NCBI GenBank assembly: GCA_023427945.1
Contig: JAEYZR010000122.1
Location: 1-20,135 of the forward strand
Direction: 5' to 3'
DNA length: 20,135 nt
Source of the DNA: Pseudomonadota bacterium
Lineage (GTDB): Bacteria; Pseudomonadota; Gammaproteobacteria; Burkholderiales; Burkholderiaceae_B
The notes under the pieces were generated by a model, which was not told where the DNA came from, ran no database searches, and saw only the letters and a list, made by a program, of their open reading frames with translations. Within the stretch, counting starts at the first letter, position 1, and each line of letters starts with the position of its first letter. Shown here piece by piece: positions 1 to 7,040 of the stretch. A program made the position numbers and the translations under genes.

Positions 1-138
1 GAACAGCACGACGAACACGGCCAGGACCGAGCCGACTGCAATCATCAGTCGTTTGCGCAGCTCGATCAGGTGAGACATGAAACTGTCTTCCTGGTCGTCC
101 TGCGGACCGTCGTTGTCCTTGTGGATCGTCTGGCTCAC
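1..138 (-). CDS. tatC: Sec-independent protein translocase TatC, N-terminal part only (runs off the left edge)
   Basis: TatC is the polytopic inner-membrane receptor of the twin-arginine translocase and recognises the RR signal peptide together with TatB. Only the first 46 codons are visible. They encode a short acidic N-terminal arm, then SFMSHLIELRKRL, the conserved cytoplasmic start of TatC, and the beginning of the first membrane helix (MIAVGSVLAVFVVLF). I chose the GTG at 138-136 because its bases overlap the TGA stop of tatB (GTGA), the tight coupling seen elsewhere in this operon. An ATG at 78-76 is in frame but would remove the acidic arm. Position directly after tatA and tatB supports the call. 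The rest of the gene lies outside the window. Confidence 0.9.
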   Translation of the reverse strand, partial: MSQTIHKDNDGPQDDQEDSFMSHLIELRKRLMIAVGSVLAVFVVLF

Positions 139-854
139 GGCTTGCTCCAGGTGGGCGGAGGTGGCCAGTCGTTCGCGCGAGCCGGTTTGGCGGCGACTGG
201 CGCGGTATCGGGGGTGGCGTCGGTGTCTTCGGTGGCTGCAGGCGTGTCGCCCGTGCCGAATGCCGCCGTGGCGGCCGACACAGGTGCCTGTGCGGCGTCG
301 GTGGGGTCGATCGGGTTTTGTGCCGGCGTCATGGCCTGCACGGTGTCAGAGCCAGCGGCGGCCGTCGTGTCCTTTGCGGCGTCGGTGGCTTGCTGCGCCG
401 CTGCGTCCGGTGTGGTGTCGATGGCTTTCGCGGTGGATGCGAGCGTGTCGGAAGAGGCCGGTGCGGTCGAGTCGGTCGAGTTGGTTGAGGCAGATGAGGC
501 CGCGCCGGACAGGGTGCTGGCCGACGTGACGCCGCTCAGCCCCGCCTGGGCGTCCTTGGCGGTCTTTTCCAGCACATCGCGCAATTCGTCGCTGTGGCCG
601 CGGAATGATTTTTCGGTATCGCGCAGCGTGGACTGCACCGACTGGGCGGCGTCATCCATTTCGCTCTTGAATTTGCGCAGGTCGTCGAGTTCGATCTCGC
701 GGCGAATGTCGCCTTTGACATCGCTCACGTAGCGCTGCGCTCGTCCAAGCAAGTGGCCGATGGTCTTGGCCACCCGGGGAAGACGCTCCGGACCGATGAC
801 GATCAGTGCCACAACACCGATCACCATCAGTTCCGTAAAACTGACATCAAACAC
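135..854 (-). CDS. tatB: Sec-independent protein translocase TatB
   Basis: TatB forms the receptor complex with TatC and guides folded twin-arginine substrates to the TatA pore. The protein has 239 residues. It starts MFDVSFTELMVIGVVALIVIG, a short membrane helix, followed by the hinge PERLPRVAKTIG and an amphipathic or coiled stretch to about residue 105. The remaining half is a low-complexity tail rich in Ala, Thr, Ser, Asp and Pro, ending in a run of four prolines. E. coli TatB is about 171 residues, so the tail here is long; tails of this family vary freely. The start is GTG (854-852); the family start MFDxxF/ExxxI makes the choice firm even though the ribosome-binding site is weak. It lies 15 bases after tatA and overlaps tatC. 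Confidence 0.95.
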   Translation of the reverse strand: MFDVSFTELMVIGVVALIVIGPERLPRVAKTIGHLLGRAQRYVSDVKGDIRREIELDDLRKFKSEMDDAAQSVQSTLRDTEKSFRGHSDELRDVLEKTAKDAQAGLSGVTSASTLSGAASSASTNSTDSTAPASSDTLASTAKAIDTTPDAAAQQATDAAKDTTAAAGSDTVQAMTPAQNPIDPTDAAQAPVSAATAAFGTGDTPAATEDTDATPDTAPVAAKPARANDWPPPPTWSKP

Positions 855-869
855 GTCGCGCTACTCGAT

Positions 870-1100
870 TCAGGAGTTGGATTTTTCTTTGGCTTGAACG
901 TCGATCGTCTCGTCGGCCGTGCGCTGTGCCGTGACCGATTCAGGCTTCTTGGGTTCTTCGTTGGCTTCACGCATGCCGTCCTTGAAACCCTTGACTGCTC
1001 CGCCGAGGTCCGAGCCCATGTTCTTCAGCTTCTTGGTGCCGAAGATGAGTGCAACGATGACCAGAACAACCAACCAATGCCAAATGCTAAAGCTACCCAT
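870..1100 (-). CDS. tatA: Sec-independent protein translocase TatA
   Basis: TatA oligomerises to form the transport-competent element of the twin-arginine pathway in the inner membrane. The 76-residue protein has the standard plan: MGSFSIWHWLVVLVIVALIFG membrane helix, hinge GTKKLKNMGSDLG, amphipathic helix with GGAVKGFKDGM, and a charged unstructured tail. Length and sequence are typical for Betaproteobacteria. The ATG start is preceded by a GGAG at about 8 bases, one of the clearer ribosome-binding sites on the minus strand here. A 100-base gap separates it from hisE upstream, so tatABC may also be transcribed separately, although I see no convincing promoter in the gap. Confidence 0.96.
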   Translation of the reverse strand: MGSFSIWHWLVVLVIVALIFGTKKLKNMGSDLGGAVKGFKDGMREANEEPKKPESVTAQRTADETIDVQAKEKSNS

Positions 1101-1200
1101 GCCAGGGACTCCAAAATTGCTTCAAGGGGCCGATGTCAGGATGGACGATCGGCCGGTTGTGCGTGCTGCATGTACAGTTTGGACGCCAATTGCATCCATT

Positions 1201-1554
1201 CTAACCAACGTGGGGGCGGCCCGCCTTCTCTTCCAGTCCGGACAAACCCTCGCGCCGCGCCAATTCAGCCAATACATCTTCCGGACGCAGGTTGAAATGT
1301 GCCAGCGCCACCAAGCAGTGAAACCAGAGATCGGCGGTTTCACTGACGATGCGGTCGGCCTCGCCGTCTTTGGCTGCCATCACCAGTTCGGTCGCCTCTT
1401 CACCAATTTTTTTCAAAAAACTGTCGGGGCCACGCGCCAGGAGTTTGGCAACATAGGACGATGCAGGGTCGCCGCCCGCCTGCGGGCTGCGTTGGGCGAT
1501 GACATCTGCAACGCGTGTCAGCACATCATTCACGTTAGCACGAGATTCTTTCAT
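1201..1554 (-). CDS. hisE: Phosphoribosyl-ATP pyrophosphatase HisE
   Basis: HisE removes pyrophosphate from phosphoribosyl-ATP, the second step of histidine synthesis, in the cytosol. The 117-residue protein is a stand-alone HisE of the all-alpha NTP pyrophosphohydrolase (MazG-like) fold. The metal-binding signature is visible: KKIGEEATELVMAAK (Glu52, Glu53, Glu56) and IVSETADLWFHCLVAL (Glu72, Asp75). In enterobacteria HisI and HisE are fused; here they are separate genes. The ATG overlaps the hisI stop by 4 bases (ATGA), pointing to translational coupling. It is the last his gene of the block before tatA. Confidence 0.96.
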   Translation of the reverse strand: MKESRANVNDVLTRVADVIAQRSPQAGGDPASSYVAKLLARGPDSFLKKIGEEATELVMAAKDGEADRIVSETADLWFHCLVALAHFNLRPEDVLAELARREGLSGLEEKAGRPHVG

Positions 1555-1964
1555 TTGTAGATCAGTTCAGGATCTTTGAGCACAGGGTCGGTAATCTGCC
1601 ACTGCGCGGTGTCTTCCTGGCCGTCGAGTTTGCGATAGAAGCAGCTTGCACGTCCTGTGTGACAGGCAATGCCGCCTTGCTGCTCGACTTTGATCAGAAT
1701 GACGTCGCCATCGCAGTCCAGGCGGAGTTCATGCACGATCTGCTGATGGCCGGACTCCTCGCCCTTGCGCCACAGGCGCTTGCGCGAGCGCGACCAGTAC
1801 ACGGCGCGACCGGTGGTTGCGGTTTCGTGCAGGGATTCGCGGTTCATCCAGGCCACCATCAGGATGTCGCCGGTCTGGGCGTCCTGAGCGATGGCCGGTA
1901 TCAGGCCGCTGTCGTCAAACGACACGTCGGCCAGCCAGGCGGGAAGAGAATCGGGCTTGTTCAT
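1551..1964 (-). CDS. hisI: Phosphoribosyl-AMP cyclohydrolase HisI
   Basis: HisI opens the purine ring of phosphoribosyl-AMP, the third step of histidine synthesis. The 137-residue protein carries the expected motifs: MVAWMNRESL (36-45), RAVYWSRSRKRLWRKGEESGH (53-73), the Mg-binding DCDGD (Asp83, Asp85, Asp87, with zinc ligand Cys84) and the zinc-binding CHTGRASCFY (Cys101, Cys108). It is a single-domain enzyme without the HisE part. Its start overlaps the hisF stop by 4 bases and its stop overlaps the hisE start, so the three genes are packed as a coupled set. Confidence 0.97.
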   Translation of the reverse strand: MNKPDSLPAWLADVSFDDSGLIPAIAQDAQTGDILMVAWMNRESLHETATTGRAVYWSRSRKRLWRKGEESGHQQIVHELRLDCDGDVILIKVEQQGGIACHTGRASCFYRKLDGQEDTAQWQITDPVLKDPELIYK

Positions 1965-2767
1965 GGGTCCAATCGTACAGCAATGCCTTGTTGCGCCATG
2001 TAGGCCTTGGCCTCTTGTACGGTGTGCTGGCCATAGTGAAAGATGCTGGCGGCCAGCACGGCGCTCGCACGGCCGGTCGTGACCCCTTCGGCCAGGTGCG
2101 ACAGCTCGCCCACGCCTCCGGATGCAATGACGGGCACGGGCACGGCGTCGGAGACTGCCCGGGTCAGTTCCAGATCGAAGCCGGATTTGGTGCCGTCGCG
2201 GTCCATGCTGGTCAACAGGATTTCACCGGCGCCGTAAGCGGCCATGCGGCGTGCCCAGGCGATGGCATCCAGTCCGGTGGCCTTGCGACCGCCGTGGGTG
2301 AACACTTCCCAGCGTGCCGGTTCGCCTGGCGCAGATACACGGCGTGCGTCGATGGCCACGATGATGCACTGTGAGCCGTGGTAGTCGGCGGCGCTGCGGA
2401 CCAGTTCGGGGTTGCTCACGGCTGCGCTGTTGATGCTGATCTTGTCGGCACCCGCATTGAGCAGGCGCTGCACGTCGCTGACCTGTCTCACGCCGCCACC
2501 TACGGTCAGCGGAATGAAGACCTGCGAGGCGACTTCCTCGATGATGGGCAGGATCAGGTCGCGGGCGTCGCTGGTGGCGGTGATGTCCAGGAAGGTCAGC
2601 TCGTCTGCACCTTGCTCGTCGTAGCGACGGGCCACTTCCACCGGATCGCCGGCATCCATCAGGTTGACGAAGTTCACGCCTTTGACGACACGGCCTGCCG
2701 TGACGTCCAGGCAGGGAATGATGCGGCGAGTCAGGGAGTCGGCGGCAGGGGTGGCTTTGGCGGTCAT
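1961..2767 (-). CDS. hisF: Imidazole glycerol phosphate synthase cyclase subunit HisF
   Basis: HisF is a (beta/alpha)8 barrel that uses ammonia delivered by HisH to close the imidazole ring, yielding imidazole glycerol phosphate and AICAR. The 268-residue protein shows the two catalytic aspartates in IIPCLDVTAGRVVKG (Asp21) and IIVAIDARRV (Asp140), the phosphate loops LTVGGGVR and VIASGGVGEL, and LLTSMDRDGTKSGFD. About ten extra residues (MTAKATPAAD) precede the barrel; such short extensions are common in relatives. No clear purine-rich ribosome-binding site precedes the ATG. It lies 42 bases after hisA, and its partner hisH is two genes upstream. Confidence 0.97.
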   Translation of the reverse strand: MTAKATPAADSLTRRIIPCLDVTAGRVVKGVNFVNLMDAGDPVEVARRYDEQGADELTFLDITATSDARDLILPIIEEVASQVFIPLTVGGGVRQVSDVQRLLNAGADKISINSAAVSNPELVRSAADYHGSQCIIVAIDARRVSAPGEPARWEVFTHGGRKATGLDAIAWARRMAAYGAGEILLTSMDRDGTKSGFDLELTRAVSDAVPVPVIASGGVGELSHLAEGVTTGRASAVLAASIFHYGQHTVQEAKAYMAQQGIAVRLDP

Positions 2768-2809
2768 GGCGCTGTGCAGAGGGTGGGTCGGTGCGGGGTG
2801 TTGCGGTGC

Positions 2810-3553
2810 TCAGCCCTGGGTTAGCTCGTCGGCGCGCGCCTGGGCTTTTTCGAAGTCCAGCGTGCCTTCGTAGATGCTGCGGCCCAGGATGGCGCCTTCG
2901 ATGCCTTCTTCGCTCACGGCGCACAGGGCTTCGATATCGTTCATTCCGGCGATGCCGCCCGATGCGAATACCGGAATGCGAACGTGCTGCGCCAGACGCA
3001 CCGTGGCTTCGACGTTCACACCCGAGAGCATGCCGTCACGGCCGATGTCGGTGTAGATGATGCCTTCGCAGCCGTAGTCTTCGAACTTGCGAGCGAGGTC
3101 GAGTACGTCGTGACGGGTGAGCTTGCTCCAGCCGTCGGTGGCAACCTTGCCGTCGCGTGCGTCCAGGCCAACGATGATGTTGCCCGGGAAGGCGCCGCAT
3201 GCGTCATGCAGGAAACCCGGGTTCTTGACCGCTGCGGTGCCGATGATGACGTAGGAAATGCCGTTGTCCAGATAGCGCTCGATCGTATCCAGATCGCGAA
3301 TGCCGCCGCCGATCTGCACGGGAATGTCGTCGCCCACGGCATCGACGATGGCACGGATCTGCGCCTCGTTTTTGGGGACGCCGGCGACTGCGCCGTTCAG
3401 GTCGACCAGATGCAGGCGTCGCGCTCCGCGTTCCAGCCAGGTCGTGGCCATGGCAGCGGGGTCTTCGGAGAACACCGTTGCATCGTCCAGGGCACCCTGG
3501 CGCAGGCGCACGCAGCGTCCGTCTTTGAGGTCGATGGCGGGGATCAGCAGCAT
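2810..3553 (-). CDS. hisA: ProFAR isomerase HisA
   Basis: HisA is the (beta/alpha)8-barrel Amadori isomerase that converts ProFAR to PRFAR, the substrate of HisFH. The 247-residue protein begins MLLIPAIDLKDGRCVRLRQG, with catalytic Asp8, and has the second catalytic aspartate in IIVGLDARDGKV (Asp131). Phosphate-binding VQIGGGIR and FASGGIAG are present. Length is normal. The family start fixes the ATG at 3553-3551, but the bases just upstream are U- and A-rich with no Shine-Dalgarno sequence. Together with the hairpins upstream of it, this makes hisA the most likely point of differential expression inside the operon. Confidence 0.97.
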   Translation of the reverse strand: MLLIPAIDLKDGRCVRLRQGALDDATVFSEDPAAMATTWLERGARRLHLVDLNGAVAGVPKNEAQIRAIVDAVGDDIPVQIGGGIRDLDTIERYLDNGISYVIIGTAAVKNPGFLHDACGAFPGNIIVGLDARDGKVATDGWSKLTRHDVLDLARKFEDYGCEGIIYTDIGRDGMLSGVNVEATVRLAQHVRIPVFASGGIAGMNDIEALCAVSEEGIEGAILGRSIYEGTLDFEKAQARADELTQG

Positions 3554-3576
3554 GATGTTTTAAGAAAAAGAAGTGG

Positions 3577-3624
3577 AAAAATGGGCGCGCCCGAAGGCAT
3601 CACCGTAACACGCCCGAAGGCGTG
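3577..3624 (-). promoter_or_regulatory. Attenuator- or terminator-like hairpins in the hisH-hisA gap
   Basis: Read on the minus strand, the gap holds CACGCC-UUCG-GGCGUG (3624-3609), a 6-base stem capped by the very stable cUUCGg tetraloop. It then holds GCC-UUCG-GGC (3598-3589) merging into the palindrome GGGCGCGCCC (3592-3583), followed at once by AUUUUU (3582-3577). The GGGCGUG arm of the first hairpin can instead pair with CGCGCCC (one G-U pair), forming a stem that ends right before the U-run, like an intrinsic terminator. The two pairings exclude each other. The first hairpin starts 3 bases after the hisH stop codon. The structure is seen; a regulatory role is inference. Confidence 0.45.
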
Positions 3625-3627
3625 GCG

Positions 3628-4383
3628 TCAGTCAGGTTGCCAGTCTACAAAATTCCGATAGAGCCGCAGCCCGTGGGCGGCGCTTTTCTCGGGGTGAAAC
3701 TGAACCGCGAATACGTTGTCGCGAGCGACGGCGCAGGTGAAGGTGCCGCCATAGTCGGTTTCGCCGACGATCAGCGAGGTGTCGGCCGGCACGGCATAGT
3801 AGCTGTGCACGAAATAGAAGTGTGTGCCGTCCGGGATGCCATCCCACAGCGCATGTGCGCGAGTCTGCTGCACACGGTTCCAGCCCATGTGCGGAATCTT
3901 CAGGCGTTCATCGCTGTGACTGAACACCTGGGACAGGACGGGGGCAGCGGGGCTGGCGGCAGGTGCCGGTGCGGCGTCGGCATCCGGCAATGAGGCGCCT
4001 GGCGTGACTTCACAGGCGGCCGGGTCGAGCCGGTCGGCGAACTGGCTGCCGGAGAATCGGCTGACCGTGCCGGGAAAGATGTCCAGGCAGGCGGTGTTGC
4101 CTTCTTCACTGTTGGTGAACAGCATCTGTTCGCCCACGCATACGCCCAGCAACGGCTTGCTGCGGGCTGCGCGCACGACCGATTCGCGCAGGCCGGACTG
4201 GTCCAGCGTGCGCATGCAGTCGCGCATGGCGCCCTGGCCGGGAAACACGACGCGGTCAGCCGCGTCGATGCCGGCAGCGGTATTACAGATCTGGATGGTG
4301 GCATCCGGCGCGGCGGCCTTGAGCGCTCGGGCAACCGAGTGGAAGTTGCCCATGCCGTAGTCAACGATGGCGATGGAGGGCAC
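3628..4383 (-). CDS. hisH: Imidazole glycerol phosphate synthase glutaminase subunit HisH
   Basis: HisH is the class I glutamine amidotransferase partner of HisF and supplies ammonia for ring closure. The catalytic triad is visible: Cys82 in PLLGVCVGEQMLF, His230 and Glu232 in VQFHPEKS. The N-terminal IAIVDYGMGNFHSV and VVFPGQGAM are typical. At 251 residues it is about 35-50 longer than common HisH (roughly 200-216). The excess sits at about residues 117-158, an Ala/Pro/Asp-rich segment between the FSGSQF and IPHMGWNRV blocks. The start is GTG, placed directly after the hisB TAA with no gap. The motif GVCVGEQ differs from the common GICLGMQ; I recall related Alcaligenaceae carrying the same form. 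Confidence 0.96.
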   Translation of the reverse strand: MPSIAIVDYGMGNFHSVARALKAAAPDATIQICNTAAGIDAADRVVFPGQGAMRDCMRTLDQSGLRESVVRAARSKPLLGVCVGEQMLFTNSEEGNTACLDIFPGTVSRFSGSQFADRLDPAACEVTPGASLPDADAAPAPAASPAAPVLSQVFSHSDERLKIPHMGWNRVQQTRAHALWDGIPDGTHFYFVHSYYAVPADTSLIVGETDYGGTFTCAVARDNVFAVQFHPEKSAAHGLRLYRNFVDWQPD

Positions 4384-4971
4384 TTACAGCACACCTTTGG
4401 TAGAGGGAATGACACCTGCGCTGCGTTCGTCTGCCGTGATGGCCATGCGCAGGGCCCGGCCAAACGCCTTGAACACCGTTTCGCACTGGTGGTGGGCATT
4501 GTCGCCGCGCAGGTTGTCTACATGCAGCGTGACCTGGGCATGGTTGACGAAGCCCTGGAAAAATTCGCGGGTGAGGTCCACATCGAACTGACCGATATGC
4601 GAGCGCGTGAACGGTACGTGGAAGAACAGCCCGGGGCGCCCGGAGAAATCGACCACGACGCGCGAGAGCGCTTCGTCCAGCGGCACGTAGGCAAGACCGT
4701 AACGCAGGATGCCTTTCTTGTCGCCGATCGCCTGGGCGAAAGCCTGCCCCAGCGTGATCCCCACATCTTCCACCGTGTGGTGGTCGTCGATGTGCAGATC
4801 GCCCTTGGCGTGGATGTCCAGGTCGATCAGGCCGTGTCGGGCGATCTGGTCGAGCATGTGATCCAGAAACGGGACGCCCGTGGCCAACTTCTGTTGACCC
4901 GTGCCGTCCAGGTTGATGGAGACGCTGATCTGCGTCTCGTTGGTGTTGCGGGTAATGTCTGCAGTGCGCAT
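4384..4971 (-). CDS. hisB: Imidazoleglycerol-phosphate dehydratase HisB
   Basis: HisB dehydrates imidazole glycerol phosphate to imidazole acetol phosphate, the substrate of the aminotransferase HisC. This 195-residue form is the dehydratase alone, without the histidinol-phosphatase domain fused to it in enterobacteria. The Mn-binding histidine motifs are intact: DDHHTVED (62-69) and DNAHHQCE (157-164), with VPFLDHML and SGRPG as further family blocks. An upstream in-frame extension to 5085 is possible but would overlap hisD, has no family support and reads through the palindromes, so I start at ATG 4971. No good ribosome-binding site is seen. The gene expected just upstream, hisC, is absent. 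Confidence 0.96.
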   Translation of the reverse strand: MRTADITRNTNETQISVSINLDGTGQQKLATGVPFLDHMLDQIARHGLIDLDIHAKGDLHIDDHHTVEDVGITLGQAFAQAIGDKKGILRYGLAYVPLDEALSRVVVDFSGRPGLFFHVPFTRSHIGQFDVDLTREFFQGFVNHAQVTLHVDNLRGDNAHHQCETVFKAFGRALRMAITADERSAGVIPSTKGVL

Positions 4972-4988
4972 GATGATTGTTTGGATAG

Positions 4989-5019
4989 CCTGCGGCCGCA
5001 GGGGCGACCGTGCACGGTC
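4989..5019. repeat. Two adjacent perfect 14-base palindromes in the hisD-hisB gap
   Basis: CCTGCGGCCGCAGG (4989-5002) and GACCGTGCACGGTC (5006-5019) are each perfect palindromes and are separated by only three bases. They lie in the 85-base non-coding stretch between the hisD stop and the hisB start, which is where hisC sits in related operons. They could be protein-binding sites, short RNA hairpins, or a scar left when hisC was lost. No U-run follows them on the minus strand, so a simple intrinsic terminator is unlikely. Confidence 0.6.
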
Positions 5020-5056
5020 AAGTGTGCCGCAAAAGCGTTGAATTAGAAAGCGCTGG

Positions 5057-6361
5057 TCAGAGCGGGTCCAGGCGATAGGCCGCACTGGCGGCGTGAGCGG
5101 GCAGCCCTTCGCCCAGTGCGAGTTCCTGCGCGATGCGGCCCAGCGTCTGCGCGCCCGTGTGCGAGACCTGGATCAGGCTGGAGCGTTTCTGGAAGTCGTA
5201 GACGCCCAGCGGTGAAGAGAATCGAGCGGTGCGCGAGGTCGGCAGGACGTGGTTGGGCCCGGCGCAGTAATCGCCCAGCGCCTCGGAACTGTAGCGGCCC
5301 ATGAAGATGGCGCCGGCATGGCGAATCCTGGCCGTCCAGAGTTCGGGCTGTTCCACGGACATTTCCAGGTGCTCGGGAGCGATCTGGTTGGCAATGTCGC
5401 AGGCCTGCTGCAAGTCGCGCACCTTGATCAGCGCGCCACGATTGCTCAGGCTGGTACGCAGGATATCCTTGCGCGGCATGGTGGGCAGCAGGCGTTCGAT
5501 GGATTGCTGAACCTGCTCGATATAGGCCTCGTCCGGGCAGAGCAGGATGGACTGTGCAAGTTCGTCGTGTTCGGCCTGCGAGAAAAGATCCATCGCGATC
5601 CAGTCGGCAGGCGTGGTGCCGTCGCAAATCACCAGGATCTCGCTGGGGCCGGCGATCATGTCGATGCCCACTGTGCCGAACACCCGGCGCTTGGCGGCAG
5701 CCACGTAGGCGTTGCCCGGTCCCACGATCTTGTCTACTGCGGGAACAGTGGCCGTACCGTACGCCAGCGCTCCGACCGCCTGGGCGCCGCCCACGGCAAA
5801 GATGCGATCGACATTGGAAATGGCGGCTGCGGCCAGGACGATGGGATTGCGCACGCCGTCGGGCGTGGGCGTCACCATGATCAGTTCCTGTACGCCGGCA
5901 ACCTTGGCTGGAATGGCGTTCATCAGGACCGACGAGGGGTAGGCGGCCTTGCCACCGGGCACGTACAGGCCGACGCGATCCAGTGGGGTGACCTGCTGGC
6001 CCAGCATGGTGCCGTCGACATCGGTGTAGGTCCAGGTCTCGGCACGCTGGTGCTCGTGATAGTCGCGTACCCGCCCGGCTGCCGTTTCCAGCGCGTTGCG
6101 CTGGGCAGCGGGCAGGGTGGCCAGGGCGGCAAGCCAGTCTGCACGGGGAATTTCGAGCGCAGTCATCGTGTCGGCCTGTACGCCGTCAAAGCGCCGGGTG
6201 TACTCCAGCACGGCATCGTCGCCGCGCCGGCGTACATCGGCAAGGATCCCGGCTGCGGCACGGTCGATGGATTCGTCCTGCTCGGCCTCCACGGCCAGCA
6301 GGGAGGTCAGGCGGTCCTGGAAATCGGGGGCGCCTGCGTCGAGGCGATTGATGACGGCCAT
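5057..6361 (-). CDS. hisD: Histidinol dehydrogenase HisD
   Basis: HisD is the zinc-dependent NAD enzyme that oxidises L-histidinol to histidine in two steps, ending the pathway. The 434-residue protein has normal length and full motifs: YVPGGKAAYPSSVLMNAIPA (133-152), VGPGNAYVAAAKR, IAGPSEILV, zinc ligands Gln262 and His265 in SQAEHDE, catalytic Glu330-His331 in APEHLE, Asp364 and His423. These match the E. coli positions 259/262/326/327/360/419 with a small constant shift. It follows hisG by 7 bases. The stop codon is followed by the unusual gap with palindromes in place of hisC. Confidence 0.98.
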   Translation of the reverse strand: MAVINRLDAGAPDFQDRLTSLLAVEAEQDESIDRAAAGILADVRRRGDDAVLEYTRRFDGVQADTMTALEIPRADWLAALATLPAAQRNALETAAGRVRDYHEHQRAETWTYTDVDGTMLGQQVTPLDRVGLYVPGGKAAYPSSVLMNAIPAKVAGVQELIMVTPTPDGVRNPIVLAAAAISNVDRIFAVGGAQAVGALAYGTATVPAVDKIVGPGNAYVAAAKRRVFGTVGIDMIAGPSEILVICDGTTPADWIAMDLFSQAEHDELAQSILLCPDEAYIEQVQQSIERLLPTMPRKDILRTSLSNRGALIKVRDLQQACDIANQIAPEHLEMSVEQPELWTARIRHAGAIFMGRYSSEALGDYCAGPNHVLPTSRTARFSSPLGVYDFQKRSSLIQVSHTGAQTLGRIAQELALGEGLPAHAASAAYRLDPL

Positions 6362-6368
6362 AGCGTTT

Positions 6369-7040
6369 TCAGTTCAAGGCGTCGCTGGCGCGCTCGAAGG
6401 CGTCCAGCAGGGGTTGCAGGCTGGCGGCACGCGTTTTCAGTGCGGCCTGATTGACGATCAGCCGCGATGAAATCGGCATCACGTCTTCGACGGCGACCAG
6501 GTTGTTGGCACGCAGCGTGTTGCCGGTGGACACGAGGTCCACGATGGCATCGGCCAGGCCCACCAGCGGGGCAAGTTCCATCGAACCATACAGCTTGATG
6601 AGGTCGACGTACACACCCTTGGCGGCAAAGTGCTCGCGGGCGGCCTGTACGTACTTGGTGGCCACGCGCAGACGTGCGCCCTGGCGCACGGCCGCGTTGT
6701 AGTCGAAGCCCTCGCGTACGGCAACGGCCAGGCGGCACTTGGCAATGTTCAGGTCGATCGGTTGATACAGCCCGCCGGGGTGCTGGGCGGCGTGCTCGAT
6801 GAGGGTGTCCTTGCCGGCAATGCCGAAGTCTGCCGCGCCGTATTGCACATAGGTGGGCACGTCGGAGGCGCGCACGATGATCAGGCGCAGGTTGGGGTCG
6901 CTGGTCGGCAAAATGAGCTTGCGCGACTGTTCGGGGTTCTCGGGGACCTCTATGCCGGCAGCCGCCAGCAGGGGAAGTGTCTCTTCGAATATGCGCCCTT
7001 TGGAGAGGGCCAGCGTGAGGACTTTGCCTGTATCTATCAT
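6369..7040 (-). CDS. hisG: ATP phosphoribosyltransferase, short form HisG
   Basis: HisG joins ATP and PRPP in the first, committed step of histidine synthesis. The 223-residue product is the short form: it has LTLALSKGRIFEETLPLL at the N-terminus and the PRPP-binding DLVSTGNTLRAN (168-179), but it ends soon after and lacks the C-terminal ACT-like regulatory domain of the long form (about 300 residues). By family knowledge short HisG works as a hetero-octamer with HisZ, which carries feedback inhibition; no hisZ lies in this window. I start at ATG 7040-7038, which overlaps the murA stop by 4 bases; the reading frame is open further upstream, but that part is antisense-like Arg-rich noise inside murA. 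Confidence 0.97.
   Translation of the reverse strand: MIDTGKVLTLALSKGRIFEETLPLLAAAGIEVPENPEQSRKLILPTSDPNLRLIIVRASDVPTYVQYGAADFGIAGKDTLIEHAAQHPGGLYQPIDLNIAKCRLAVAVREGFDYNAAVRQGARLRVATKYVQAAREHFAAKGVYVDLIKLYGSMELAPLVGLADAIVDLVSTGNTLRANNLVAVEDVMPISSRLIVNQAALKTRAASLQPLLDAFERASDALN

Noticed and set aside
4993..5000. NotI-type site in the hisD-hisB gap as a sign of cloning vector DNA
   Set aside because: The 8-base site is the core of a natural palindrome in GC-rich DNA and both flanks are contiguous his genes.
4972..5085. N-terminal extension of HisB by 38 residues
   Set aside because: It would overlap hisD, read through the palindromes and has no family counterpart; ATG 4971 matches the usual HisB start region.
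5249..6454. 401-codon plus-strand open frame across hisD
   Set aside because: Antisense to a complete hisD; no recognisable domain and no ribosome-binding site.
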